Notes under the pieces: model-generated
Told to the model about the DNA's origin: nothing
Databases searched by the model: none
Seen by the model: the letters and a program-made list of their open reading frames with translations, nothing else
NCBI GenBank assembly: GCA_947579665.1
Contig: OX388350.1
Coordinates: 92,151,152 to 92,215,151, forward strand
Length of the DNA stretch: 64,000 nucleotides
Reading direction: 5' to 3'
From: Sympetrum striolatum
Lineage: Eukaryota; Arthropoda; Insecta; Odonata; Libellulidae
Program-made: the position numbers and the translations under genes
Shown: positions 33,487 through 44,928 of the stretch, piece by piece
Position numbering within the stretch: the stretch's first letter is position 1
How the letters are laid out: every line of letters starts with the position of its first letter

Positions 33487-34526
33487 TATTATATATGAGT
33501 AAAATGTAGCTTGCATACTGCAAGCAGATCGGCAATACTAATTTCATATCGGCATCATATCGGAACGCTCCTCAAAAGAAAAAAAAAGGATTGAAATTTT
33601 TCTTAAAATTCGCTAAAATTTCATCGTCTGGCGTCGAACCCGGGTCATACTGTTGAACTAACTATGCAGCACAATAGAAGATCATCATCTCTAACCACGT
33701 GTGAAAATTTAAGCAGAAATATTGGCTACAACTGCCTCAAAAGACGTTCTAATTATCACGAATTTAAATGGCTCTCTGGATTCGAACCAAGGACGATCTT
33801 GGAAATCTAAAAGATGTTTCTGAAAGTTATTTATTATCTCTATCTATTTGCCAAATTTCAAATTTCTATATTATTGGGAAAGGTTTCCAAATAATTCCTA
33901 AAAATCGGATCAACTTCTGATTGCAGAGACACCTGGTGTCGAACCCAGGACATATTGTAAGCTGTGAATGCAAAGTTTGATTTGTAAAGACTTTATCTTG
34001 CAAAGTTTGAAGTCGATAGCATGCCGGGAAGTACCTAAATTTTGTTTCCTTTATATCCGGAAAGGAATGCATTGAGAATTGCAAATGGTCCTCTGGGATC
34101 GAACCAAGGACCATCAGCGAACATTTAAAATTTGATTACGAAATATATTTATGATATCTATCGACGTGCCGAGTTTCAAGTATCAATGTTATCGGGAAAG
34201 GATCCAAAAAATGTTTTCAAAATCGCCGCAATGTATTTTAAACGGCCGATTTTTGCCCCGAGTTGCACGGCTTCTAGCGATCCCTTGAATTTCAACTCTC
34301 TACTTTTTTGGGTAGTGCCTCAAAAAAATTTTCGAAATTCCCCGCCATGTATTCTTATGGCGATAATCGCGACTTTGGGGCCCTCTGGAATCGAACCCAT
34401 GACACTGAGGTTCAAAATCGCAATTTTTCTGGCGGTTACACGTTATGGCAAATACTGCGGTAAAAATTTCAATTCAATCACGCCTATGGTTTAGGCTGTG
34501 AATTTGTATCCTATCTATCTATATCC
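33487..34526 (+). repeat. B-box repeat unit 3 (class II)
   Basis: Head at 33497 with the perfect hairpin GCTTGCA-TAC-TGCAAGC. Monomer motifs near 33635, 33782 (GGATTCGAACCAAGGACGAT), 33940 (GTGTCGAACCCAGGACATAT), 34099 and 34390, about 147-160 bp apart. The monomer expected near 34250 has lost its box. The tail runs to about 34525. Confidence 0.8.
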
Positions 34527-34603
34527 CTATATATATGAATGAATCCGGAGAAGCATCTATATATAATAGATAGATGCTTCTCCGGATTCATTCATATATA
34601 TAG
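34527..34603. repeat. Perfect 34-bp-arm palindromic linker
   Basis: Arms 34527-34560 and 34570-34603 are exact complements around a 9-base AT centre. They contain GAATGAATCCGGAGAAGCAT. The same linker core recurs singly or in tandem at 35738-35775, 40048-40075, 42284-42350 and 44929-44990, always between units. Confidence 0.95.
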
Positions 34604-35737
34604 CTATACGAGTAAAATGTAGCTTGCATACTGCAAGCAGATCGACAACACTAATTTCATATCGGCATCATATCGGGACGGACATCAAAAGAAAAAAAAA
34701 ATTCAAAATATTCGTAGAATTCGCTGCAATTTAATCACCTGGCAGCGAACCCCGGTCTTCCTGGTGTACTTACTATGCAGCAAAATAGAAAATTACCATA
34801 TCAAACTATGTGTGAAAATTCAAGCAAAACTATTAGGTGCAACTACCTCAAACGACGTCCTACTATTCACATACACTCCTTATTTGAGAAATTATAATGT
34901 GCTCTGGCATCGAACCCAGGAACAGCATGGTCTTATCTATTTTTTTCTTAAACAAAGTGTTAATATACATCTTCCATCTAAGCAAGAGCTCCCTTACATA
35001 TCGATAAATGCATAAAAAAATTATGAAAAGATACCCCATAGTATTATATATGGGTGTTATTTTTACCGCCCGGCATCGAACCCGGGTCTTTCAGGCAATA
35101 CTTTCTATGCAGCACAAAAGAAAAACACCATCTCTAACCGCGTATGCAAATTCAAGCAGAAATATTGGTTACAACTGCCTCAAATGACGTCCTACTTTTC
35201 CTTTATATTCCTTATGAGAGAAACGTTATTGTGCTCTGGCTTCGAACCCAGGAATAGTACGGTCTTATGAAAATTTTTTTCTAAAACTTATTCGTACCAT
35301 ACATCTTCCAGCCAAGCACAAACATCCTATCATTGCGATAAGTGCATCTAAAAAAATAATGAAAAACGGCTCCCATGTATTTTAAAGGGCACATCTTTGC
35401 ATCGTCCTAGCATCGAACCCAGGATAACTTTTGTATAAGTCATTGATGTTTTCGAAAATTCCAAGACCATAAATATAGGCACCTTGAGTTTTACTTCTCT
35501 ACCTATCCGGAAAGTATTTTTATTTAATTCCCGAAAATCACGGCAATGCATTCAAACGGGAAAAATCGGGACTTTGGGGCCCTCTGGAATCGAACCTATG
35601 ACACTGAGGATCAAAGTCTCTTTTTTCCTGGGGGTTTCACGTTATGGCCAATATGTCATAAAAATTTCAAGTCAATGACGCTTGTAGTTTAGGCTGTGAA
35701 TTTGTATCCTATCTATCTATCTATCTATATAGGTATA
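34604..35737 (+). repeat. B-box repeat unit 4 (class I)
   Basis: Head at 34608. Monomer motifs near 34745 (altered, GCGAACCCC), 34910, 35076, 35240, 35413 and 35590, spacing 164-177 bp. The tail (TTTCAAGTCAATGACGCTTG) is at 35667, followed by a TATC tract and a linker core at 35738. Confidence 0.85.
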
Positions 35738-35775
35738 TATATGAATGAATCCGGAGAAGCATCTATATATAATAG

Positions 35776-37776
35776 ATAGCTATATAGATAGGATACAAAT
35801 TCACAGGCTAAACTACAAGCGTCATTGCCTTGAAATTTTTATGACATATAGGCCATAACGTGAAACCCTCAGGAAAAAAGCGACTTTGATCCTCAGTGTC
35901 ATAGGTTCGATTCCAGAGGGCCCCAAAGTCCCGATTTTTCCCGTTTAAATGCATTGCCGTGATTTTCGGGAATTTAAAAAAAATACTTTCCGGAAAGGGA
36001 GAGAAATAAAACTCTAGGTGCCTATACTTATGGTCTTGGACTTTCGAAGACATCAATGACTTTCACAAAAAATATCCTGGGTTCGATGCTAGTACGATGC
36101 AAAGATCTGCCCTTTAAAATACATGGGAGCTGTTTTTCATAATTTTTTTGATGCACTTCTCGAAATAATAGGAAGTTCGTGCTTAGCCGGAAAGTGTAAG
36201 GTAAGAATTAGTTTAAGAAAAAAATTTTCATAAGACCGCACTATTCCTGGGTTCGATGCCAGAGCACATTAACATTTCTCTCATAAGGAATATAAGGGAA
36301 AAGTAAGACTTCGATTGAGGCAGTTGCAGCCAATATTTCTGCTTGAATTTTCGCACATAGTTAAAGAATAATATCTTCCATTATCTTGCATAGGTAGTTT
36401 CACCAGAAAGTCCCGGGTTCGATGCCGGGCGGTAAATATGTCTCCCGTTTAAAATACATACGGTTTGTATTTTATTATTTTTTTGATGCACTTATCGAAA
36501 TGATAGGAAGTTTGTGCTTGGCTGGAAGATGTATGGTTAAAACTGGTTTAAGAAAACAGTTTTCAGAAGACCGTAATATTCCTGGGTTCGATGCCAGACC
36601 ACATTAACATTTCTCTCATAAGAAATATAAGGGAAAAGTAGGACGTCGTTTGATGCAGTTTCAGATAATATTTCTACTTGAATTTTTACAGATAGTTAGA
36701 GATGGTCATCTTCTATTCTGCTGCATAGGAAGTATCACTAGGAAGACCCGGGTTTGATGCCGGACGAATAAATTGCAGCGAGCGCAAATTGCGATTTTGA
36801 TCCTCAATGTCATGGGGTCAATTCCAGAGGGCCCCAAATTTCCGATTTTTCCCGTTTAAATGCATTGCTTTGATTTTCGGGAATTCAAAAAAATACTTGC
36901 CGGATAGGTAGCGACTTTAAACTCAAGGAGCCGATATATATGGTCATGATCTATCGAAAACTTAAATGAGTTTTACTAAAAATATCCTGGGTTCGATGCT
37001 AGGTCAAGCAAAAATCGGCCGTTTAAACTGCATTGTGGCGATTTTTAAGATTTTTTTTGGACCACTTCCCGTTGGTATGGAAACTTGAAATTCGGCATGG
37101 AGTTGGAGATTACAATAATATTTCATCATCAAATTTTTTATATTCGCTGCTGGTCCTTGGTTCGATCCCAGAGAGTAATTTGCATTCCTCAATGCATTTC
37201 TTATGGAGATATCAGAAAACGGTTTTAGGTACTTCCCGGCATGATATCGACTTCAAACTTTGTATGATATAAGATGAAGTCCTTATAAGTCATATTGTGC
37301 ATTCACAGCTACCAATATTTCCTGGGTTCGACACCAGGCGTCTCTACAAGCAGTAATTTATCCGAGTTTTAAGAATTAATTCAAACCCCTTCCCAATAAT
37401 ATTAAAACATGAAATTAGGCATATAGATAGAGAGCATTGATTCATTTGAAAAACATGTTTTAGATTTCCTAGATCGTCCTTGGTTCGAATCCAGAAAGCC
37501 GTTAAAATTATTGAAAAGTAGGACGTCATTTGAGGCAGTTGGAGCCAATATTTCTGCTTGAATTTTCACACATACTTAGAGATGATGATCTTCTGTTGTT
37601 CTCTATAGTAAGTTCGCCAGTAAGACCCGGGTTCGATGCCAGACGATTAAATTGCTGCGAATTTTAAGAATATTTTCAATCCCTTTTTTTTTTCTTTTGA
37701 GGGCCGTTCCGATATGATGCCGACATGAAATTAGTTTTGTCGATCTGCTTGCAGTATGCAAGCTACATTTTACTCG
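35776..37776 (-). repeat. B-box repeat unit 5, inverted, fusion of class II and class I
   Basis: Read on the minus strand from the head at 37776, it has five class II monomers (boxes near 37632, 37487, 37326, 37165, 36993). A degraded GGAATTGACCCCATGACATT box follows near 36820. Six class I monomers come next (36753, 36585, 36418, 36253, 36082, 35908) and then the tail ending near 35780. No internal head or tail separates the halves; the junction lies near 36780. It is tail-to-tail with unit 4 and head-to-head with unit 6. Confidence 0.85.
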
Positions 37777-38906
37777 TATCTATTACGAGTAAAATGTAGC
37801 TTTCATACTGCAAGCAGATCGACAACACTAATTTCATATCGGCATCATTTCGGGACGGTCCTCAAAAGAAAAAAAAATTGAAAACATTTTTAAAATTCGC
37901 TGCATTTTAATCGTTTGACATCGAACCCAGGTCTTCACGGCAATATTTTCTATTCATCACAGCAGGAGATCACCATTTCTTACTATGTGTGAAAATTCAG
38001 GCAGAAATATTGGCTTCAACTGCCTCAAAAGACGTCCTACTTTTCCCATATATTCCTTATGAGAGAAATTTTAATATGCTCTGGCATCGAACCCAGTAAC
38101 AGCATGTTCTTATCTATTTTTTTTTCTTAAACCGAGCCTTAATGCACATCTACTATCTAAGCAAGAACTCCCTAGTATTTTGATAAGTGCATGTAAGAAA
38201 TAATGAAACCTTATACTAATGTGTTTTATATGGCAGATATATTTACCACCTGGCATCGAACCCGGGTCTTTCTGGTAATTCTTCCTATGCAGCACAGCAG
38301 AGAATCACCATCTCTATCTATGTATGAAAATTCAGGCAGAGATATTTGCTGCAACTGCTTCTAACTACGTCCTACTTTTCCCATATATTCCTTATGAGAG
38401 AAAATTTAATGTGCTCTGGCATCGAACCCAGGAACAGTACGGTCTTATGTAAATTTTTTTCAAAAACCCATGCTTAATATACATCTTCCATAAAAGCAAA
38501 AATTTCCTATCATTTCGATAAGTACATGAAAAAACATAATGAAAAACTACCTCAATGTATTTTAAACGGCCGATTTTTGCTTCGCCCTAGCATCGAACCC
38601 AGGATATTATCCGTATAAATCATAAATGATTTATACGGATATAGGGACGGCCCCTAGAGCTTCGATTCTCTACCTATCCGGGAAGTATTTTTAAAAATTC
38701 CCGAAAATAAATGCAATGCATTTAAATGGAAAAAATCGGGATTTTGGGGCCCTCTGGAATCGAACCCATGACATTAAAGTTCAAAATCGTAATTTTTCTG
38801 GCGGTTACGCGTTATGGCCAATGCGTTGAAAACATTTCAAATCAATGATGCTTGCTGTTTAGGCTGTGAATTAGTATCCTATCTATCTATCTATCTATCT
38901 ATATCC
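37777..38906 (+). repeat. B-box repeat unit 6 (class I)
   Basis: Head at 37787, only about 10 bases from the inverted head of unit 5. Boxes near 37922, 38088, 38256, 38422, 38594 and 38761, spacing 166-172 bp. The monomer after 38594 carries a private 32-bp palindrome at 38609-38640. The tail ends in a TATC tract at 38880-38902. Confidence 0.85.
38609..38640. repeat. Perfect 32-bp palindrome unique to unit 6
   Basis: ATCCGTATAAATCAT, AA, then the exact complement. Sister monomers read CCGTATAAGTCATAAATG followed by unrelated sequence, so the right half here is a local inverted duplication of the left half. Confidence 0.9.
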
Positions 38907-40047
38907 CTATACGAGTAAAATATAGGTTACATACTGCAAGCATATCTACAAAACTAATTTTAAGTCGGCATCATATCGAGCGAGTCCTCAAAAGAAAAAA
39001 TAAATGGATTGAAAATATTCTGATTTTTCGCTGCAATTTATTCGTCTGGCATCGAACCCGGGTCTTCCTGATGATACTTACTATGCAGCACAATAGAAGA
39101 TCACCATCTCTAACTATCTGTGAAAATTCAAGCAGAAATATTATCTGCAGCTGCCTAAAACGACGTCCTAGTTTCCCTTGTATTTCTTACGAGAGAAAGG
39201 TTAATGTGCTCTGGCATCGAACCCAGGAATAGTGTGGTGTAATAAAAATTGTTTTCTTAAACCAATTTTAACCATACATCTTACAGCCAAGTACGAACTT
39301 CCTATCATTTCGATAATTGCATCAAAAAAATAATGAAATACTAACCCAATGTATTTTAAACGGGAGACATATTTACCGCCCGGCATCGAACCCGGGTCTT
39401 TCTGGTGAAATTTCCTATGCAACATAATAGAAGATATTAATCTTTGAATGTGTGCGAAAATTCAAGCAGAAATATTGGCTGCAACTGCCTTAAACTTAGT
39501 CTTACTTTTCCCTTATATTCCTTATGAGAGAAATGTTAATGTGCTCTGGCATCGAACCCAGGAATAGTACGGTCTTATGAAAATTTTTTTCTTAAACCAA
39601 TTCTTACCATACACTTTCTGGCTAAGCACAAACTTCCTATTATTTCGAAAAGTGCATCAAAAAAAATAATGAAAAACTACTCCCATGTAATTAATGTAAC
39701 TTATTTTAAGAGCCAATCTTTGCATCGTCCTAGCATCGAACCCAGGATACTTTTTGTAAAAGTCATTGACGTTTTCGAAAGACCAAGACCATAAATATAG
39801 GCTCCTTGAGTTTTATTCGTCTACCTATCCGGAAAGTATTATTTTTTAATTCCCGAAAATCATGGCAATGCATTTAAACTGGAAAAATCGGGACTTTGGG
39901 GCCCTCTGGAATCGAACCTATGACACTGAGGATCAAAGTGGCTTTTTTCCTGGGGGTCTAATGTTATGGCCAATACGTCATAAAAATTTCAAGTCAATGA
40001 CGCTTGTAGATTAGCCTGTGAATCTATATACCTATATAGCTATATAT
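38907..40047 (+). repeat. B-box repeat unit 7 (class I)
   Basis: Head at 38910. Boxes near 39054, 39221, 39387, 39553, 39737 and 39913, spacing 166-184 bp: the most regular unit. A small extra insertion (CATGTAATTAATGTAACTTA) near 39690 accounts for the longer fifth spacing. The tail is at 39985-40035 and the linker at 40048. Confidence 0.85.
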
Positions 40048-40075
40048 ATGAATGAATCCGGTGAAGCATCTATAT

Positions 40076-41432
40076 CTATTACAAGTAAAATGTAGCTTGC
40101 ATACTGCAAGCAGATCGACAACACAAATTTCTTGTCGGTATCATATCGGGACGGCCCTCAATAGAAAATAAAAAGGGATTGAAAAAGTTCTTAAAATTCG
40201 CTGCAATTTAATCGTCTGACATCGAACTTAGGCCTTCCTAGTGAACCTACTATGCGGCACAACAGAAAATCACCATCTCTTACTGTGTGTGAAAATACAA
40301 GCAGAAATATTGGCTCCAACTGCCTCAAACGAGGTCCTACTTTTCACATTTTCCTTACGTGAGAAATGTTAATGTGCTCTGGCATCGAACCCAGGAATAG
40401 TACAGTCTTATGAAAATTTTTTTCTTAAACCAATTCTTACCTTACACTTTCTGGCTAAGCATGAACTTCCTATCATTCCCATAAGTGCATAAAAAAAAAT
40501 TATGAAAAACTACCACAATGTTTTTAAAGGGCTGATCTTGGCATCGTCCTAGCATCGAACCCGGGATATTTTTTGTGAAAGTCATTGATGTTTTCGAAAG
40601 TCCAAGACCATCAATATAGGCACCTTGAGTTTTGATACTCTTCCTATCCAGGAAGTAATTTCAAGAAATTCCCGAAAATCAAAGCAATACATTTATAGGG
40701 GAAAAATCGGGACTTTGGGGCCCTCTGGAATCGAACCCATGACACTGAGGTTCAAATTACAATTTTTTGTCGGTTACACGTTATGGCCAAAACGTCGTAA
40801 AAATTTCATATCAATGACGCTGGTATATCATAACAGGAAGGTCCTGATATAACTCCATTATCCCCATCTAAAATGCATACGAAATGTAAATGGCTCTCTG
40901 AGATTGAACCAAGGATGATCAAGATATCCTAAAACTGAGTATTTGAAACATATCAATGATCTTTATCTATATGCCGAATTTCAAGTTTCTATATTATTAG
41001 GAAGGGGTTCAAAAAAATTCTTAAAAATTGGATCACCTTCTGATTGTAGAGACGGCTGGTGTCGAACCCAGGACATATTGGCATCTGTGAATGCAGCACA
41101 GTATGACTTGTTCTGACTTGATCTTATTTTATGCAAAGTTTGAAGTCGATATCATGCCGGGAAGTACCTAAAATTGGCTTCCGTTACCCCCATAAAAATG
41201 CATAGAGGAATGTAAATTTACCTCTGGGATCGAACCAAGGGCCATCAGCGAAATGGTGAACAGCGTACATAAAATTTATAATTGATCTCTATCTACATGC
41301 CGAGTTTCAAGTTTCTATCTTATCGGGAAGTGATTTTTAAAAAATCGCAATGTAAATTAAACGGGCGAATATTTGCCCTGACCTAGCGTCGAACCAAGGA
41401 TAATCATCGATGATTGTTTAATGGTTTTAATA
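40076..41432 (+). repeat. B-box repeat unit 8 (class I then class II, 3' end lost)
   Basis: Head at 40082. Class I boxes near 40224 (TCGAACTTAGG), 40386, 40557 and 40734. After CAATGACGCTGGTA (about 40816) the tail is replaced by class II monomers near 40907, 41063, 41230 and 41392. The unit breaks off at about 41432 at a GC-rich insert. Confidence 0.75.
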
Positions 41433-41668
41433 TATCAGCGCCCTCGTGGAAAGCCCGAGATGTGTTCTATCAGTTCAAAGCGTATCTCTTCGAACTACTT
41501 GTCAGCATATTTTCGACTGTGGGACTTTGTTTTTAAATCCAAACCACGCCGCGCCGCCTCCAATAAAATTTCCGGCGGCGGCGCGCCGTAGTTATTTTTT
41601 CGGCAGTGGCGGCGTGCTCGATATTGTGGGCGGCTGGCGTAATCGGCGCGGCTCCCATCTCTAATCGA
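41433..41668. other. GC-rich insert between unit 8 and repeat R1
   Basis: An abrupt GC/CpG-rich stretch containing ACGCCGCGCCGCCTCC, GGCGGCGGCGCGCCG and GGCGCGGC, with partly self-complementary GC blocks. It has no TIR or target duplication that I could define and no protein-like frame. It may be a decayed GC-rich MITE. Confidence 0.4.
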
Positions 41669-41669
41669 C

Positions 41670-42166
41670 ACCAAATTTCATATATAGTATTTTTGTTGGT
41701 GTTGTGAGAGTTGATTAGTTTTTGGAGTAAATCGGTTCACCGGAAGTTGAGCTTCATTTTTCAAAGCTCATTTCCGGTTTTCGAAATATCTCCATAAATA
41801 TTATATTTAGGTATAAACTATTATTATTTATAAAAGTTTTAGAAAATGATATTTACTATAACTTTTGTATGAAACATTTTTTTGTATCACTGATTGTGTA
41901 GGAGTTATTTGTGAAATACTGATAAACCGGAAGTTGCTGATTATGTACGTTGTGGGCGCTCTGGACACTGGGGCGAAAGGCCATTTCATCGTTTTTCATC
42001 GAACATGTCCCGAAAAACATTATTTATAATGTTTGTGATGTAAAAGATAATATGATATAAATTAATCACTCATCTTCCAAGTTTAGATTGAATATAGAGT
42101 TCAAAAATACTGTCGTAGATAAATATTTACATCTTATATATGGAGAAAGTCATGTGCTGGCCACAT
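41670..42166 (-). mobile_element. Repeat family R1, copy B (partial)
   Basis: Starts within CACCAAATTTCATATATAG and continues through GTTGATTAGTTTTTGGAG, CATTTCCGG, CATGTCCCGAAAAACATT and GGAGAAAGTCATGTGCTGG. It corresponds to the inner half of copies A and C. The CA/TG microsatellite half is missing. Confidence 0.75.
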
Positions 42167-42350
42167 CAGATTTTTTATTTTCTTTTGAGGGCCGTCCCGA
42201 TATGATGCCGACATGAAATTAGTGTTGCCGATCTGCTAGCAGTATGCAAACAACATTTTACTCGTGTAGTATATATAAATAAGTATATCCGGAGAAGCGT
42301 CTGTATATAATAGATAGGTATATCCGGAGAAGCGTCTATATATAATGGAT
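42167..42350 (-). repeat. Isolated inverted unit head plus two tandem linkers
   Basis: 42176-42266 is the complement of the standard head (TTTTGAGGGCCGTCCCGATA to CATTTTACTCGT). Two direct copies of the TATCCGGAGAAGCGTCT linker core follow at about 42286 and 42320. It faces the head of unit 9, repeating the head-to-head geometry of units 5/6. Confidence 0.85.
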
Positions 42351-43810
42351 ACGAGTAAAATGTAGCTTGCATACTGCAAGCAGATCGACAACACTAATTT
42401 CATGTCGGCATCATATCGGTACGGTCCTCAAAAGAAAAAATGAAGGATTGAAAATATTCTTAAAATTCGCTGCAAATTATTCGTCCGGCATCGAACCCGG
42501 GTATTTTGGTGATACACACTAAGCAGCACAATAGAATTTCCCCATCATTTCCCCATCTGTGTGTAAAAATTAAAGCAGAAATATTGGGCGTAACTGCCTC
42601 AAACGACGTCCTACTTTTCACATATGATCCTTATTTGAGAAACGTTAATGTGCTCTAGCATCAAACCCAGGAACAGCATGGTCTTATCAAATATTTTTTC
42701 TTAAACCAAGTCTTAATATACATCTTCCATCAAAGCAAGAGCTCCCTATCATTTCGATAAGTGCATGAAAAATATAATGAAATACAATCCCAATGTGTTT
42801 TATAGGGCAGATATATTAACCGCTCGGGATCGAACGTGGGTCTTTTTGGTATTATTTCTTATGCTGCACAACAGAATATCACCATCTCTATCTACGTGTG
42901 AAAATTCAAGCAGAAATATTAGCTGCAACTGCTTCAAACGACATCGTACTTTTCACATATATTCCTTTTGAGAGAAATTTTAATGTGCTCAGGGATCGAA
43001 CCCAGGAACAGTACGGTCTTAAACAAATTTTTTTCTAAAACCGATTCTTAATATACATCTTCTCCCAAAGCAAGCACTTCCTATCATTTCAATAAGTGTA
43101 TCAAAACAATAATGAAAAACTAACCTAATGTATTTTAAACGGGAGACATATTTACCACCTGGCTTCGAACCCGGGTCTTTCTGGTAATACTTCCTATGCA
43201 AAACAATAGAAGATTACCATCTCTAACTATGTGTGATAATTCAAGCAGAAATATTGGCTGCAACTGCCTCAAACAACGTCCTACTTTTCCCTTATATTCC
43301 TTATGAGAGAAAAGTTATTGTGCTCTGGCATCGAACCCAGGAATATTACGGTCTTATGAAAATTTTTTCTTAAATTAATTCTTAACATACATCTTCTAGC
43401 CAAGCACGAAATTCCTGTCATTTCGATAAGTGTATAAAAAAAAATAATGAAAAACTACTCCCATGTATTTTAAAGGGCGGATATTTGCATCGTCCTAGAA
43501 TCGAACGCAGGATATTTTCCGTAAAAGTCATTTACGTTTTCAATAGATCATGACCACAAATATAGGCTCTTACAGTTTTGATTCTCTAACTATCCGGGAA
43601 TTATTTTATAAAAATTCTCGAATATCAAAGCAATGCATTTAAATGGAAAAAATCGGGACTTTGGGGCCCTCTGGAATCTAAACCATGACACTGAGGCTTA
43701 AAATCGCATTTTTTCTGGCGGTTACACGTAATGGCCAATACGTCGTAAAACTTTCAAATCAATGACACTTGTGGTTTAGCCTGTGAATTAGTATCCTATC
43801 TATCTATCTA
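42351..43810 (+). repeat. B-box repeat unit 9 (class I)
   Basis: Head at 42352. Boxes near 42492, 42662 (TCAAACC), 42831, 42997, 43168, 43333, 43503 (TCGAACG) and 43676 (TCTAAACC): eight monomers at 165-173 bp, two more than other class I units. Several boxes have lost the core. Confidence 0.8.
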
Positions 43811-44928
43811 TATGAATACAAGTCAAATGTAGCTTGCATACTGCAAGCAGATCGACAACACTAATTTCATATCGGCATTATATCGGGACGGCCCTCAAAA
43901 GAAAAATAAAAGGATTGAAAATATTCTTAAAATTCGCTTCAATTTAATCGTCTGGCATCGAACCGGGGTCTTCCTAGTAAACGTACTATGAAGCACAATA
44001 GAAGATCACTATCTGTAACTATTGGTGAAAATTCAAGCAGAAATATTGGCTGCATCTGCCTCAAACGACATTCTACTTTTCACCAATATAAATGGCTCCC
44101 TGGATTCGAACCAAGGACGATCTTGGAAATCTTAAACATGTTTTTGAAATGTATCCATGATCTCTATCTATTTGCCAAATTTCAAGTTTCTATATTATTG
44201 GGAAAGGTTTCAAATAATTATTAAAAATCGGATCAGTTACGGATTGTAGAGACGACTGGTGTCGAGCCCAGCACACATTGCTTGCTGTGAATGCTCAGTT
44301 TAATTTTTATGGACTAGATCTTATTTTATGCATAGTTTGAAGTCGATATCTTGCCTGGAAGTACCTAAAACTTGTTTCCGTTATCTCCATAAGAAATACA
44401 TTGAGGAATGTAAATGGCCCTCTGGGGTCGAACCAAGGACCATCAGCGAATATGTAAAATTTAATTATGAAATATATTGATGATATCTAACAACATGCTG
44501 AATTTCAAGTTTCCATGCAATCGGGAAGCGGTCCAAAAAATATCTTGAAAATCGCCACAATGCATTTTAAATGGCCGATTTTTGCCCCGACCTAGCATCG
44601 AACCATGGACAATATTCGAAGATGTCTTTTTGATTTTCGTTAGATATGCACGGCTTCAAGCGATCCCTTGAATTTAAAATCTGTACTTTTCCGGGAAGTG
44701 CACCAAAAAAATTTTCGAAAACCCTCACCATGTATTTTTATGGAGAAAATCGCGACTCGCCCCAAGCCTTCTGGAATCGAACCCATGACACTGAGGTTGA
44801 AAGTCAGCTTTTTCTTGGAGGTTACTTGTTATGGCCAATACGTCGTAAAAATTTCAAGTCGGTAGCACTTGTGGACATGGTTAGAATTTTGATCCCCAGT
44901 GAGTGAGTGAGTGAGTGTATATCTAGGT
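43811..44928 (+). repeat. B-box repeat unit 10 (class II)
   Basis: Head at 43818 (ACAAGTCAAATGTAGC). Boxes near 43963, 44108, 44266 (TCGAGCC), 44429, 44603 and 44779, spacing 145-176 bp. The tail (TTTCAAGTCGGTAGCACTT) is at 44851, followed by a GAGT tract. Confidence 0.8.

Noticed and set aside
35808..36056. Recurring 60-140 codon frames in the B-box units (also 34132-34494, 44911-45315)
   Set aside because: They appear in different frames in different units and are broken in sister copies, so they are not conserved coding sequence.
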